Shown: piece by piece, positions 1 to 7,890 of the stretch
How the letters are laid out: each line of letters opens with the position of its first letter
Position numbering within the stretch: the first letter of the stretch is position 1
Assembly (NCBI RefSeq): GCF_036345255.1
Contig: NZ_CP107783.1
Location: 6,990,001-7,054,000 of the forward strand
DNA: 64,000 nucleotides
Direction of reading: 5' to 3'
DNA from: Streptomyces sp. NBC_00569
GTDB taxonomy: Bacteria > Actinomycetota > Actinomycetes > Streptomycetales > Streptomycetaceae
The notes under the pieces: model-generated
The model's input: the letters and a program-made list of their open reading frames with translations, nothing else
The model's database searches: none
Told to the model about the DNA's origin: nothing
Program-made: the position numbers and the translations under genes

Positions 1-2
1 GG

Positions 3-332
3 CGTATCGCCGCCCTCGTCATCGACTGGGCCCTGTGCATGCTGATCGCATACGGGCTCCTCACGCACGGCTACAACCAGGCGACGGGCAACTGGGCCCT
101 CGGGATCTTCTTCGTCCTCGGCCTGCTCACCGTCGGCACGCTCGGCTTCACGCCGGGCAAGCGGATCATGGGTCTGCGCGTCGTCGCGCAGGACGGCTCC
201 GGCCGCCTCGGCGTCGGCCGCGTCCTGGTCCGCACGGTGCTCCTGTGCGTCGCGGTCCCCGCGCTGATCTGGGACCGTGACGGCCGCGGCCTGCACGACC
301 GCCTGGCCCGCGCGGTCCAGGTCCGCGCCTGA
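3..332 (+). CDS. RDD family membrane protein, C-terminal part
   Basis: The reading frame enters from the left edge, so the N-terminus is missing. The visible part begins RIAALVIDWALC, the arginine and first aspartate typical of the first helix of RDD proteins, and continues through a second hydrophobic helix (about residues 38-55 of what is visible) and a third (about 82-93). It ends in a basic tail after a GRGLHDRLA motif, which is common at the end of this family. RDD proteins are small three- or four-helix membrane proteins; some are linked to ion or compatible-solute transport, but no substrate can be read here. The gene converges on the DUF4191 gene and the two share a long palindromic terminator. 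Confidence 0.85.
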   Translation, partial: RIAALVIDWALCMLIAYGLLTHGYNQATGNWALGIFFVLGLLTVGTLGFTPGKRIMGLRVVAQDGSGRLGVGRVLVRTVLLCVAVPALIWDRDGRGLHDRLARAVQVRA

Positions 333-373
333 CGGCACCTGACACCGGCCCGCCAGGACGCCCTGCCGCGCCC

Positions 374-431
374 CTACTACGACGATGAGGCCCCGGAACC
401 GATCGGTTCCGGGGCCTCATCGTCGTAGTAG
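374..431. terminator. 58-nt perfect palindrome, bidirectional terminator
   Basis: Each half is the exact reverse complement of the other over 29 bases, with the self-complementary tetramer GATC at the centre. It lies between the ends of two convergent genes (stops at 332 and 437), the classic place for a factor-independent terminator used from both sides. There is no U-tract, as is usual in streptomycetes. Confidence 0.9.
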
Positions 432-436
432 AAGGG

Positions 437-1141
437 TCAGCGGGCCTTGGGGCCGCCACCGCGCGGCATCCGCATGCCCTTGGGCATCGGGCCCTTGGGG
501 AGCGGCATGTTGCTCATCAGGTCGCCCATCGCCCGGAGGCGGTCGTTGGTCGTCGTGACCTGCGGGCCCGTGAGAACGCGGGGGAGCTTGAGCATGGTCG
601 TGCGGAGCTTCTTGAGCGGCACCTGGCCCTCGCCGTTGCCGACGAGGATGTCGTTGACCGGCACGTCGGAGACGATGCGGGCCATCTTCCGCTTCTCGGC
701 CGCCAGCAGCGTCTTCACGCGGTTCGGGTTGCCCTCGGCGACCAGGACGACGCCGGCCTTGCCGACCGCCCGGTGGACGACGTCCTGGCTGCGGTTCATC
801 GCCACGGCCGGGGTCGTGGTCCAGCCACGGCCGATGTTGTCGAGTACCGCGGCAGCCGCGCCGGGCTGGCCCTCCATCTGCCCGAAGGCTGCTCGCTCGG
901 CACGGCGTCCGAAGACGATCGCCATCGCGAGGAAGGCGAGCAGGAAGCCGAGAATTCCGAGATATACCGGGTGACCGATCAAGAAACCGATCGCGAGGAA
1001 CACACCAAAGGTGACGATTCCCACACCCGCGAGTACAAGGGCGATCATCGGATCGGCCTTGCGGGTCATCTTAAAGGTCAGAGCGATCTGCTTGAGTCGC
1101 CCGGGGTTCGCAGCGTCCGCTGCGGTTTCCTTCCTCGCCAT
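437..1141 (-). CDS. DUF4191 family membrane protein
   Basis: This 234-residue protein matches the actinobacterial DUF4191 family, whose function is unknown. A short basic cytoplasmic head (to about residue 30) is followed by two closely spaced transmembrane helices (about 32-54 and 59-80). The soluble remainder includes a KAGVVLVAEGNPNRV stretch and ends in a low-complexity Met/Pro/Gly/Lys tail. The ATG start is preceded by AAGG. It lies downstream of lipA and a small unknown gene on the same strand, so it could be co-transcribed in part, although a strong terminator after lipA argues for its own promoter. The fold of the soluble part is not evident. Confidence 0.85.
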   Translation of the reverse strand: MARKETAADAANPGRLKQIALTFKMTRKADPMIALVLAGVGIVTFGVFLAIGFLIGHPVYLGILGFLLAFLAMAIVFGRRAERAAFGQMEGQPGAAAAVLDNIGRGWTTTPAVAMNRSQDVVHRAVGKAGVVLVAEGNPNRVKTLLAAEKRKMARIVSDVPVNDILVGNGEGQVPLKKLRTTMLKLPRVLTGPQVTTTNDRLRAMGDLMSNMPLPKGPMPKGMRMPRGGGPKAR

Positions 1142-1171
1142 GCCTTGAAGTCTACGTGTCCGGGCAAGTGC

Positions 1172-1375
1172 CTACGACGTGCGGGCGGCCACAGCCTTCT
1201 CGAGCACCCGCTGCGCCTCCACCCGGTCCTTGGCGCGGCGGCGGTCCTCGAGCACGGAGGTCCAGGCGTTGCGGCGTGCGGTGCGCTGTCCGCTGCTCAT
1301 GAGCAGCGACTCGACCGCGCGCAGGGCGTCGGTGAGGGTCGGGATGGCGGTGGCGCGTACGGGCGCGGCCTGCAT
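1172..1375 (-). CDS. small hypothetical protein (67 aa)
   Basis: A short basic, helical-looking protein of unknown function. The ATG at 1375 is chosen because an AGGGGG ribosome-binding site lies just upstream of it; an in-frame start 20 codons further up has no such site. The sequence contains a repeated Arg/Ala-rich helix (RRRAKDRVEAQRVLEKAV) and no cysteine or signal peptide. It sits 30 bases upstream of the DUF4191 gene on the same strand, so the two are probably an operon. No family is recognised. Confidence 0.7.
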   Translation of the reverse strand: MQAAPVRATAIPTLTDALRAVESLLMSSGQRTARRNAWTSVLEDRRRAKDRVEAQRVLEKAVAARTS

Positions 1376-1508
1376 TGGGAGGTCCCCCTCGGGAGCGGCT
1401 CTGACGGTGGGTACGTGGCGTGAGTACAGCGTCACTGTTTGGTGTTACCAGCGCATGGCCGAAGGGTCAAACGCCCGTGAAGCCTTGACGGGGGAGGGCC
1501 GAACGATG

Positions 1509-1557
1509 ACGCGGCCCTGACGGTGCCCCCCATCTGCGGGGACTGTCAGGGCCGCGT
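1509..1557 (-). terminator. terminator downstream of lipA
   Basis: Arms at 1509-1521 and 1545-1557 are exact complements (13 bp), with a further short GGT/CCCC inner stem. The hairpin lies 77 bases after the lipA stop and ahead of the next gene on the strand. Confidence 0.8.
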
Positions 1558-1633
1558 TCTCTCGGCTATTACTGGCCGGTAGCTGCTTGTGCGTGATTTC
1601 ACACGGCTGCCGGGCCGTGCGGGTGGGGCGGGA

Positions 1634-2599
1634 TCAGACCGCCTGCGAGGCCACGTACGAGCCGCGCTTCTCGACCGCCATCTGGTAGAGGCGTCCGGCG
1701 CGGTACGAGGAGCGGACCAGGGGGCCCGACATGACGCCGGAGAAGCCGATCTGCTCGGCCTCCTCCTTCAGCTCCACGAACTCGGCCGGCTTCACCCAGC
1801 GCTCGACGGGGTGGTGGCGCGGCGTCGGGCGCAGGTACTGGGTGATGGTGATGAGCTCGGTGCCCGCCTCGTGCAGCTGGCGCAGTGCCTCGCTGACCTC
1901 GGCGCGCTCCTCGCCCATGCCCAGGATCAGGTTGGACTTGGTGACCAGGCCGGCCTCGCGGGCCTTCGTGATGACCTCGAGGGAGCGCTCGTACCGGAAG
2001 CCGGGGCGGATCCGCTTGAAGATGCGCGGCACCGTCTCGACGTTGTGCCCGAGAACCTCGGGGCGGGACGAGAAGACCTCGGCCAGCTGGTCCGGGTCGG
2101 CGTTGAAGTCGGGGATGAGCAGCTCGACCTTGGTGTAGCCCTCGGCGCGCTCCGCCGTCATCGCGTGGATCTGGCGCACGGTCTCCGCGTACAGCCAGGC
2201 GCCGCCGTCCTCCAGGTCGTCGCGCGCGACGCCGGTGATCGTGGCGTAGTTCAGGTCCATCGTGACGACGGACTCACCGACGCGGCGGGGCTCGTCACGG
2301 TCCAGCGCCTCGGGCTTGCCCGTGTCGATCTGACAGAAGTCACAGCGCCGGGTGCACTGGTCGCCGCCGATGAGGAAGGTGGCCTCGCGGTCTTCCCAGC
2401 ACTCGTAGATGTTCGGACAGCCCGCCTCCTGGCAGACCGTGTGCAGGCCCTCGCTCTTCACGAGGCTCTGCATCTTCGTGTACTCGGGACCCATTTTCGC
2501 CCGGGTCTTGATCCACTCGGGCTTGCGCTCGATGGGGGTCTGGCTGTTGCGGACCTCCAGGCGCAGCATCTTGCGTCCGTCGGGTGCGACTGCGGACAC
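1634..2599 (-). CDS. lipA: lipoyl synthase LipA
   Basis: Radical SAM enzyme that inserts two sulfur atoms at C6 and C8 of protein-bound octanoyl groups, completing the lipoyl cofactor. The 321-residue length is normal. Both iron-sulfur sites are visible: the auxiliary-cluster cysteines C56, C61 and C67 ([12 protein letters not shown]) and the radical SAM cysteines C82, C86 and C89 (CTRRCDFC). The conserved RSSYRAG motif is near the C-terminus. The GTG start has a GGGAG site six bases upstream. It follows lipB by about 100 bases on the same strand, and its substrates (the two-lipoyl E2 and related complexes) are encoded about 20 kb away in this window. Confidence 0.97.
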   Translation of the reverse strand: MSAVAPDGRKMLRLEVRNSQTPIERKPEWIKTRAKMGPEYTKMQSLVKSEGLHTVCQEAGCPNIYECWEDREATFLIGGDQCTRRCDFCQIDTGKPEALDRDEPRRVGESVVTMDLNYATITGVARDDLEDGGAWLYAETVRQIHAMTAERAEGYTKVELLIPDFNADPDQLAEVFSSRPEVLGHNVETVPRIFKRIRPGFRYERSLEVITKAREAGLVTKSNLILGMGEERAEVSEALRQLHEAGTELITITQYLRPTPRHHPVERWVKPAEFVELKEEAEQIGFSGVMSGPLVRSSYRAGRLYQMAVEKRGSYVASQAV

Positions 2600-2705
2600 G
2601 ACCGGCTCCCTACAGCTTTGATTCTTCGGCGTACATCAGGGTACGCCCGTGGTCTTGATGGGCCTTACGTGTGGCCAACCTCTGGCCTTCGGGGTGCATT
2701 CCCGC

Positions 2706-3536
2706 TCAGGCGGTCGCCTTGTCGGGCTCCCTCTCGGACGCCTTCTCGACGACGCGCGGGGCGAGGGCCGCGTTCTCCAGGACATCGCGCAGGTGGCGCT
2801 CCACGACCGGCAGCACCTCGTCGATCGTGACCTCGCGGCCCAGCTCGTACGAGAGCGAGGTGACGCCCGCGTCGCGGATGCCACAGGGGATGATCTTGTC
2901 GAAGTTCGAGGTGTCCGGATTCACGTTCAGCGCGAAGCCGTGCATCGTGACGCCCTTGGCGACGCGGATGCCCATGGCGCAGATCTTGCGGTCCTCGCGA
3001 CGCTGGCCGGCGTTCGAGGGCGCGTACTCCGGGCCGTTGAGACGGGGGTCGAACTCGGAGTCGTTCACCCGGGGGTCGAAGTCCAGGGACAGGCCGCCGA
3101 GCTTCGGGCGCTCCTCGGTCGCGTCCTTGGCGTCTCCGAGTACCCACACGCCCGCTCGGCCCTCGACGCGGGAGGTCTCCACGCCGAACTCGGCGCAGAC
3201 CGCGATCATCGCGTCCTCCAGGCGGCGCAGGTGCGCGACCACGTCGACGGGGCGCGGCAGCTTCTGGATCGGGTAGCCGACGAGCTGGCCCGGGCCGTGC
3301 CAGGTGATCTTGCCGCCACGGTCGACGTCCACGACGGGGGTGCCGTCCAGCGGACGCTCCTCGGGCGCGGTACGGCGGCCCGCGGTGTAGACGGGCGGGT
3401 GTTCGAGAAGCAGACAGGTGTCGGGGACCTCGTCCGCGAAACGGGCGGCGTGCACACGGCGCTGCTCGTCCCAGGCCTCCTGGTAGTCGACCGAGTCCGC
3501 TCCGAAACCCAAGCGGACGAACCGCAACTCATTCAC
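2706..3536 (-). CDS. lipB: octanoyltransferase LipB
   Basis: Transfers octanoyl from acyl carrier protein to lipoyl domains, the step before LipA. The family signature [12 protein letters not shown] is at residues 73-84. The acyl-transfer cysteine lies in the segment [13 protein letters not shown], and the lysine in [13 protein letters not shown]. The GTG at 3536 is chosen as start because AGGGAGG precedes it by eight bases and the protein then begins [12 protein letters not shown]; a longer in-frame ATG at 3632 would add 32 residues with no homology. Length 276 residues, slightly longer than enteric LipB because of an insert around residues 120-150. It heads the lipB-lipA pair. Confidence 0.95.
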   Translation of the reverse strand: MNELRFVRLGFGADSVDYQEAWDEQRRVHAARFADEVPDTCLLLEHPPVYTAGRRTAPEERPLDGTPVVDVDRGGKITWHGPGQLVGYPIQKLPRPVDVVAHLRRLEDAMIAVCAEFGVETSRVEGRAGVWVLGDAKDATEERPKLGGLSLDFDPRVNDSEFDPRLNGPEYAPSNAGQRREDRKICAMGIRVAKGVTMHGFALNVNPDTSNFDKIIPCGIRDAGVTSLSYELGREVTIDEVLPVVERHLRDVLENAALAPRVVEKASEREPDKATA

Positions 3537-3706
3537 GGCCAGTGCCTCCCTAGAACCTTCAGCGTGCACATATCGCGCCCCCAGCCACTGTACGGGCAGG
3601 GCCTCTGCGGCAGCCGTTCGGGGAATCCTCACACGATCGGATGAAAGAGGGTGTCGGCTGGGCTGATCAGGTGGCCCCGTGCGCGCTGCGTGATAGCTTC
3701 GGCGCC

Positions 3707-3734
3707 GTCCGTGAGCGGGTATCCGCTGGCGGAC
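3707..3734 (+). promoter_or_regulatory. 5' leader hairpin of the regulator transcript
   Basis: GTCCG (3707-3711) pairs with CGGAC (3730-3734) and inside it AGCGG (3714-3718) pairs with CCGCT (3723-3727). It lies just after a TAGCTT -10-like hexamer (3694-3699), so it could form the 5' end of the leader of the regulator gene at 3970. Confidence 0.45.
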
Positions 3735-3739
3735 CTACC

Positions 3740-3905
3740 GCCGGGCGGGCGGGAAGTCAGGCTTGTGGAGGCTGTGTAAGACCGGACTCCGGTCCGGCAG
3801 GGCCTGTGAAGCAGGAACCACCGAGGTCCCGTGCGAGCGGGGCGGCAGGAGTTCTCCGCTTGCGGGGAAGGACGCCAAATTCGCGCCGTTCCATGTGGGA
3901 GCAGT
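3740..3905 (+). ncRNA. possible relic of a TnpB guide (omega) RNA scaffold
   Basis: In active elements the guide RNA scaffold overlaps the 3' end of tnpB and runs to the element's right end. Here the same order can be read: the TnpB-like tail with its AGACCGGACTCCGGTCC hairpin, then the GTGAAGCAGGAACC box, then a G/C-rich stretch ending near GGGGAAGGACGCCAAA at about 3865-3880. The 3' side leads directly into the leader of the regulator gene. Whether anything is still made from it is unknown. Confidence 0.4.
3755..3826 (+). pseudogene. TnpB C-terminal relic
   Basis: One frame reads SQACGGCVRPDSGPAGPVKQ followed by EP and a basic tail. This is the kind of C-terminal end seen in actinobacterial TnpB proteins of IS200/IS605- and IS607-type elements (an ACG..VRP block followed by VKQEP). 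The rest of tnpB, including the RuvC and zinc-ribbon parts, is absent upstream. No intact terminal structure is obvious, so this is read as a decayed remnant. The homology call rests on recalled family patterns, not on a search. Confidence 0.55.
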
Positions 3906-3907
3906 GC

Positions 3908-3934
3908 AGAGGGGGGCGCATGTGGCCCCCCTCT
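3908..3934 (+). terminator. 10-bp G6/C6 hairpin in the regulator leader
   Basis: AGAGGGGGGC (3908-3917) pairs perfectly with GCCCCCCTCT (3925-3934) around a 7-base loop, 35 bases before the ATG of the regulator. It could be an attenuator or the terminator of the upstream relic transcript. Confidence 0.55.
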
Positions 3935-3969
3935 ACGGCTTCCTAGGGCCCGGAAGGCAAACGCACAGC

Positions 3970-5460
3970 ATGACGGAACGACCTCCGCAGCGCACGCCCA
4001 ACCGCCAGCTAGCCGCGCTCATCGCGGAGGCGGGGTTCTCCAACGCCGGACTGGCCCGCCGAGTCGACCAGCTCGGCCTTGAGCACGGTCTCGACCTGCG
4101 CTACGACAAGACATCCGTGACGCGCTGGCTGCGCGGCCAGCAGCCCCGCGGCACCACACCCGCACTGATCGCCGAGGTGTTCACCCGGCGCCTGGGCCGC
4201 CGGCTCTCCGCCCAGGACCTGGGGCTCGACGCCTGCTCCCCGGTCTACGCGGGTCTGGAGTTCGCCGCCTCGCCCGAGGAGGCCGTCGACATCGTCAGCG
4301 GCCTGTGGCGCAAGGACTCGGGCAGCCATGCCGAGCTCCGCAAGATCGCGTTCACCCCGGCGGGGCTCGTCGTGCCCAGCCGGGACTGGCTGATCGGGCG
4401 GGCCGACGACCGGGTCGCCCACGGGGACCACGGCGGTCCCGGCGGCGTACGGATCCCCGCCCAGGGACGCTCTTCGGCCAAGCTCCCCTCCATGCCCGAA
4501 CAGGGGCCGCCTCCCTTGCTCCGGCAGCGCGCCCAAGCCGAGCGCGGGCCCGGCCAGCGGGTCACCGCGGGCGACATCGCGGCCCTGCGCTCCGTCGGCG
4601 AACTCTTCCGCTCCCTCGACCAGGCGTACGGCGGCGGCCACGCCCGCCAGGCGCTCGTGCGCTACCTGGAGCACGAGGCCGAACCGATGCTGCGGGGCAC
4701 CTACGGGGAGCAGACCGGCCGTCGGCTCTTCGCGGCCACCGCCGATCTGACCCGGCTCGCGGGCTGGACCTCGTACGACATCGCCGCGCACGGGCTCGCG
4801 CAGCGCTACTTCGTGCAGGCGCTGCGGCTCGCGCAGGCGGCGGGGGACCGGACGTACGGGGCGTACGTCCTGGTCACGATGAGCCGGCAGGCCGTCTACC
4901 TCGGTCACGGGCGCGAGGCCGTCCAGCTGGCGCGGGTCGCCCAGCAGGGCGTGGGGTCCTCCGCGCCGCCCGCAGTCCAGGCGCTCCTGCACGCGGCCGA
5001 GGCGCGTGGGCACGGCGTGCTCGGCGAGGTGCGCGCGTGCACGGCGTCGCTGGTGCGGGCCGAGCGGGCCCTGGAGGTGGTGCGGACCGGGGACGACGTG
5101 CCGCACTGGGCGCGGTTCTTCGACGAGGCGCAGCTGGCCGACGAGTTCGGTCACTGCCACCGGGATCTCCAGCAGTACCGCGCGGCCGCCCAGCACGCGG
5201 AGCGTTCGCTCCAGCTGCGGGCGCCCGGCTTCGCGCGCAGCCGGCTGTTCTGCCGGGTGGTGCTCGCCTCCGCCCGGCTCGGGCTCGGAGAGCTGGACCA
5301 GGCGTGCACTCTCGGCGCCGAGGCCGCGCAGGCCGCCTCCGAGATGCGCTCGGTGCGGGCGCACGAGTACGTGCGGGAGTTCGAGCGGCGTCTGGAGCCC
5401 TACCGCGACGCGGCCCCGGTACGCGGATACCGGGACCGCATCGCCGCCCTCAGCCACTGA
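3970..5460 (+). CDS. HTH/tetratricopeptide transcriptional regulator
   Basis: The N-terminal 100 residues (RQLAALIAEAGFSNAGLA, then SVTRWLRGQQPRG) resemble the lambda-repressor-like HTH of large streptomycete regulators of the NsdA type. From about residue 210 to the end the protein is made of helical tetratricopeptide-like repeats rich in Ala, Arg and Leu (for example RYFVQALRLAQAAGDRTYGAYVL). Such proteins act as cytoplasmic regulators of differentiation or antibiotic synthesis, but the target here is unknown. The ATG at 3970 gives 496 residues; an earlier in-frame start would run translation through the TnpB-like relic and the hairpin. The gene converges on the GH20 gene with 27 bases between stops. 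Confidence 0.8.
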   Translation: MTERPPQRTPNRQLAALIAEAGFSNAGLARRVDQLGLEHGLDLRYDKTSVTRWLRGQQPRGTTPALIAEVFTRRLGRRLSAQDLGLDACSPVYAGLEFAASPEEAVDIVSGLWRKDSGSHAELRKIAFTPAGLVVPSRDWLIGRADDRVAHGDHGGPGGVRIPAQGRSSAKLPSMPEQGPPPLLRQRAQAERGPGQRVTAGDIAALRSVGELFRSLDQAYGGGHARQALVRYLEHEAEPMLRGTYGEQTGRRLFAATADLTRLAGWTSYDIAAHGLAQRYFVQALRLAQAAGDRTYGAYVLVTMSRQAVYLGHGREAVQLARVAQQGVGSSAPPAVQALLHAAEARGHGVLGEVRACTASLVRAERALEVVRTGDDVPHWARFFDEAQLADEFGHCHRDLQQYRAAAQHAERSLQLRAPGFARSRLFCRVVLASARLGLGELDQACTLGAEAAQAASEMRSVRAHEYVREFERRLEPYRDAAPVRGYRDRIAALSH

Positions 5461-5487
5461 CGGGACGGGAGCGGGGTCCGGCGCGTA

Positions 5488-7725
5488 CTACCGGGTGTCC
5501 TTCCCGGACAGACCGGCGACCCGGTCGGCCGTCAACGGCTCGTCCCAGGTGGTGAGTTCGTCGAGGTCGCCGCGCAGACTCACCTTCTCCGTGCCGATCG
5601 AGCGCAGGGGCAGGGGGATCGACGCGTCGACCGTGCCGACCCGCTTCCCGTCGGCGTAGAGCGTGGTGTGGCCCGGTGTCGCCACCCACGTCAGCCGGGT
5701 CCAGCGGTCGAGCGGCAGCGTGTAGTCGAAGCTGAGGTCGGCCGAGCCGTAGCGGGTGAAGCCGACCTTGCCCGTGCCGTACTGCATGAGCTTGAGCGCG
5801 CCCGCCTTCGAGTTGAGCAGCACCTGGTCCGCGGTGCGGGCCGTGGGGCGGACCTGTACCGACACCGTCCACGGCTCGGCCACGTCCAGGCCGCCGAAGC
5901 CGACACCGTCCCGGTCCGAGTCGAAGCGCCACGCCTGCCCGCGCACGCCGTCGTCCACCGGCGCCGGGTTGTTGATGATGTACGACGTGCCCGGCAGGTC
6001 ACCCGCCGTGTCCTCGGCGAAGATCGTGTTGCCGGGACTGCCCGCGTACGTCCAGCCCTCCGGGTATGCGGCCGTGTCGAAGGTCCAGTGGTGGCTCGGC
6101 CGGCCGTCGTCCACCCGGGGCTTCACCGGCGTCGCGGTGATGCCGGGCGGGTCGCCGATGCGGGCCGCGCGGGCCCGGAAGTCGGCCAGGGTGTCCGGGG
6201 TCGCCGTGCCGTTCCACGCGCGGTCCGCGAGGATCGCCCGGGCGCCGGCCATCGACTGCTCGAAGTACGCGTCATCGGCCCAGAAGTTGTAGTCGGCCCA
6301 GTTGGTCAGGCCGGAGCCGAGCATGTCGGGCGCCGTGCTGACGGTCCAGCTGTCGTACATCCAGGGCTCGTTCGGGTACAGGTGGTGGTAGTTGTTCGGG
6401 GTGTCGTAGAACGGGCCGATGGCGATCTCGTCGTGGCCCGGCACGGCGGGCTCGGCGCCCGTGCCCTCCCAGGTGATGAAGACGACCGGGCCGTGGACGC
6501 TCTGCTGGGGCGCGGCCAGGTGCTCCGAGCCGTTGTAGACGGCGGTGCGCTTGCCGTGCGAGGCGATCACGTCGTCCAGGGTGTTGATGTACCGGTTGAG
6601 GAGGTCGCCGAGCGTCGACACATCAGGTGAGGCGGCCAAGTAGTCCTGTACGCGAGGGCAGTCGGCGAGCTGGCCCGGCACCTCCTCGCCGCCGATCGAG
6701 AACAGCGGCGCGTCGAACCAGCCGGCGAACTCGTCGACGATCTGCTTCGTCTTCGCCACCGCCTTCTCGCTGGTCATGTCGATGATCCAGTCGGGCGTGA
6801 GGTGCGAGTGCGTGTGCGCGGCCGTGCAGGGGTTCGTACCGGAGCCGAAGCCGATGCCGAACGCGTCGCTGATCGCCGTCGCGTGACCGGGGATCTCCAG
6901 ACCCGGCATCAGCTGTACGTGATGGCGGGCCGCGAAGGACTTGAGGTGCTCGATGTCGGCGCGGCTGTAGCTGTGGGCGGGGTCCGCGAGGCCCGGGAAC
7001 TTCGGGCTGTACAGGCGGAAGCCCTCCGACTCGGAGAGGTGCAGCATGAGCGTGTTCAGCTTCTGGTCGCCCATCCTGCGGATCAGGTTCTCCAGGTACG
7101 GGATCTTCCAGTACTTGCGGCCCGCGTCGAGGTGGACCATGCGGATCGCCTGCGTGGGGACGTCCGTGGCGCGGGCCCGGGGGAGCGTGCGGTGCTCGCC
7201 GTCCGTGGAGCGCAGGAGCTGGAGGAGCGTGCGGGTGCCGTAGAAGAGGCCGTGCGTGGAGGCGGCCCGGATGCGGACGGCGCCGTCCGAACTGTCGAAC
7301 CGGTAGCCCTCCGCGCCGAGTTCACGGTCGTCGGCGAGGCCGAGGACGATGTCGCCGGGCCCGGCATGGGCCACGTCGCTCGCGACGCGCGGCTCGACGC
7401 CGGAGATCTGCCCGAGCTCCGTGCGGAGCTGGGCGGCGAGCTGCTGCACGTTCTGGTGGGCCGGGCCGGGGAACTCCGCGCGGCCGGACGGCTCGGAGGT
7501 CTCGGCGCGGGCGCGCGGGTCGATCAGGACGCGGGTGCGGGGCGTGAGGGTGACCGTGCCGCCGAGGGAGGTCCAGTCGGTGGGGCGGGGGACGACGGAG
7601 GGCTGCCCGGCGGGCAGTTCGGGGGTCCGCTCGTCGGGTTGGGCTGCGAACGACGGCACTACAGCTCCGATGAATCCGGTGACAAGGGCTAGGACGAACA
7701 GCAGGGCTGACGCCGTTCTTCGCAC
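5488..7725 (-). CDS. secreted GH20 (beta-N-acetylhexosaminidase-like) protein with LamG-like domain
   Basis: Residues 1-29 form a signal peptide (VRR, a hydrophobic core, then SFAAQ). A GH20b-type domain follows (about 40-180), then the GH20 barrel starting at AIRMVHLDAGRKYW. From about 540 to the end is a LamG/concanavalin-like beta-sandwich (HHWTFDTA, then LDELTTWDEPL). The GTG at 7725 is preceded by GGAGG five bases upstream and puts the signal peptide at the N-terminus; a longer frame starting at 7788 does not. The family removes terminal GlcNAc/GalNAc from chitin or glycan chains. The usual catalytic Asp-Glu pair reads Glu-Glu here (residues 347-348, SIGGEEVPG), so activity is uncertain. 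Confidence 0.85.
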   Translation of the reverse strand: MRRTASALLFVLALVTGFIGAVVPSFAAQPDERTPELPAGQPSVVPRPTDWTSLGGTVTLTPRTRVLIDPRARAETSEPSGRAEFPGPAHQNVQQLAAQLRTELGQISGVEPRVASDVAHAGPGDIVLGLADDRELGAEGYRFDSSDGAVRIRAASTHGLFYGTRTLLQLLRSTDGEHRTLPRARATDVPTQAIRMVHLDAGRKYWKIPYLENLIRRMGDQKLNTLMLHLSESEGFRLYSPKFPGLADPAHSYSRADIEHLKSFAARHHVQLMPGLEIPGHATAISDAFGIGFGSGTNPCTAAHTHSHLTPDWIIDMTSEKAVAKTKQIVDEFAGWFDAPLFSIGGEEVPGQLADCPRVQDYLAASPDVSTLGDLLNRYINTLDDVIASHGKRTAVYNGSEHLAAPQQSVHGPVVFITWEGTGAEPAVPGHDEIAIGPFYDTPNNYHHLYPNEPWMYDSWTVSTAPDMLGSGLTNWADYNFWADDAYFEQSMAGARAILADRAWNGTATPDTLADFRARAARIGDPPGITATPVKPRVDDGRPSHHWTFDTAAYPEGWTYAGSPGNTIFAEDTAGDLPGTSYIINNPAPVDDGVRGQAWRFDSDRDGVGFGGLDVAEPWTVSVQVRPTARTADQVLLNSKAGALKLMQYGTGKVGFTRYGSADLSFDYTLPLDRWTRLTWVATPGHTTLYADGKRVGTVDASIPLPLRSIGTEKVSLRGDLDELTTWDEPLTADRVAGLSGKDTR

Positions 7726-7810
7726 TGCGGCCTCCAGGGACAAGGGTGCGGACCTGGGGACCGTAGAGGGGAGTTGCCGTGGAGGCAAGAGTGCGCGTGA
7801 GGGAATGAGG

Positions 7811-7846
7811 GCGCCCGCCTCCGGAATGTGCCACGGAGACGGGCGC
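7811..7846 (-). terminator. terminator after the FAD oxidoreductase gene
   Basis: GCGCCCG and CTCCG on one side pair with CGGAG and CGGGCGC on the other, with one C/A mismatch between the two blocks. It lies 45 bases beyond the stop at 7891. Confidence 0.6.
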
Positions 7847-7890
7847 GTAAGGGGGACCCGTAGAGGTCGGATGTGTGGTGAGGATATCGG

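Noticed and set aside
3641..3946. 101-codon frame upstream of the HTH/TPR regulator read as a full gene
   Set aside because: Only the TnpB-like tail looks meaningful; the rest has no plausible start or family character.
5668..6630. Frame opposite the GH20 gene
   Set aside because: Antisense shadow; the GH20 frame has a signal peptide, domains and a ribosome-binding site.
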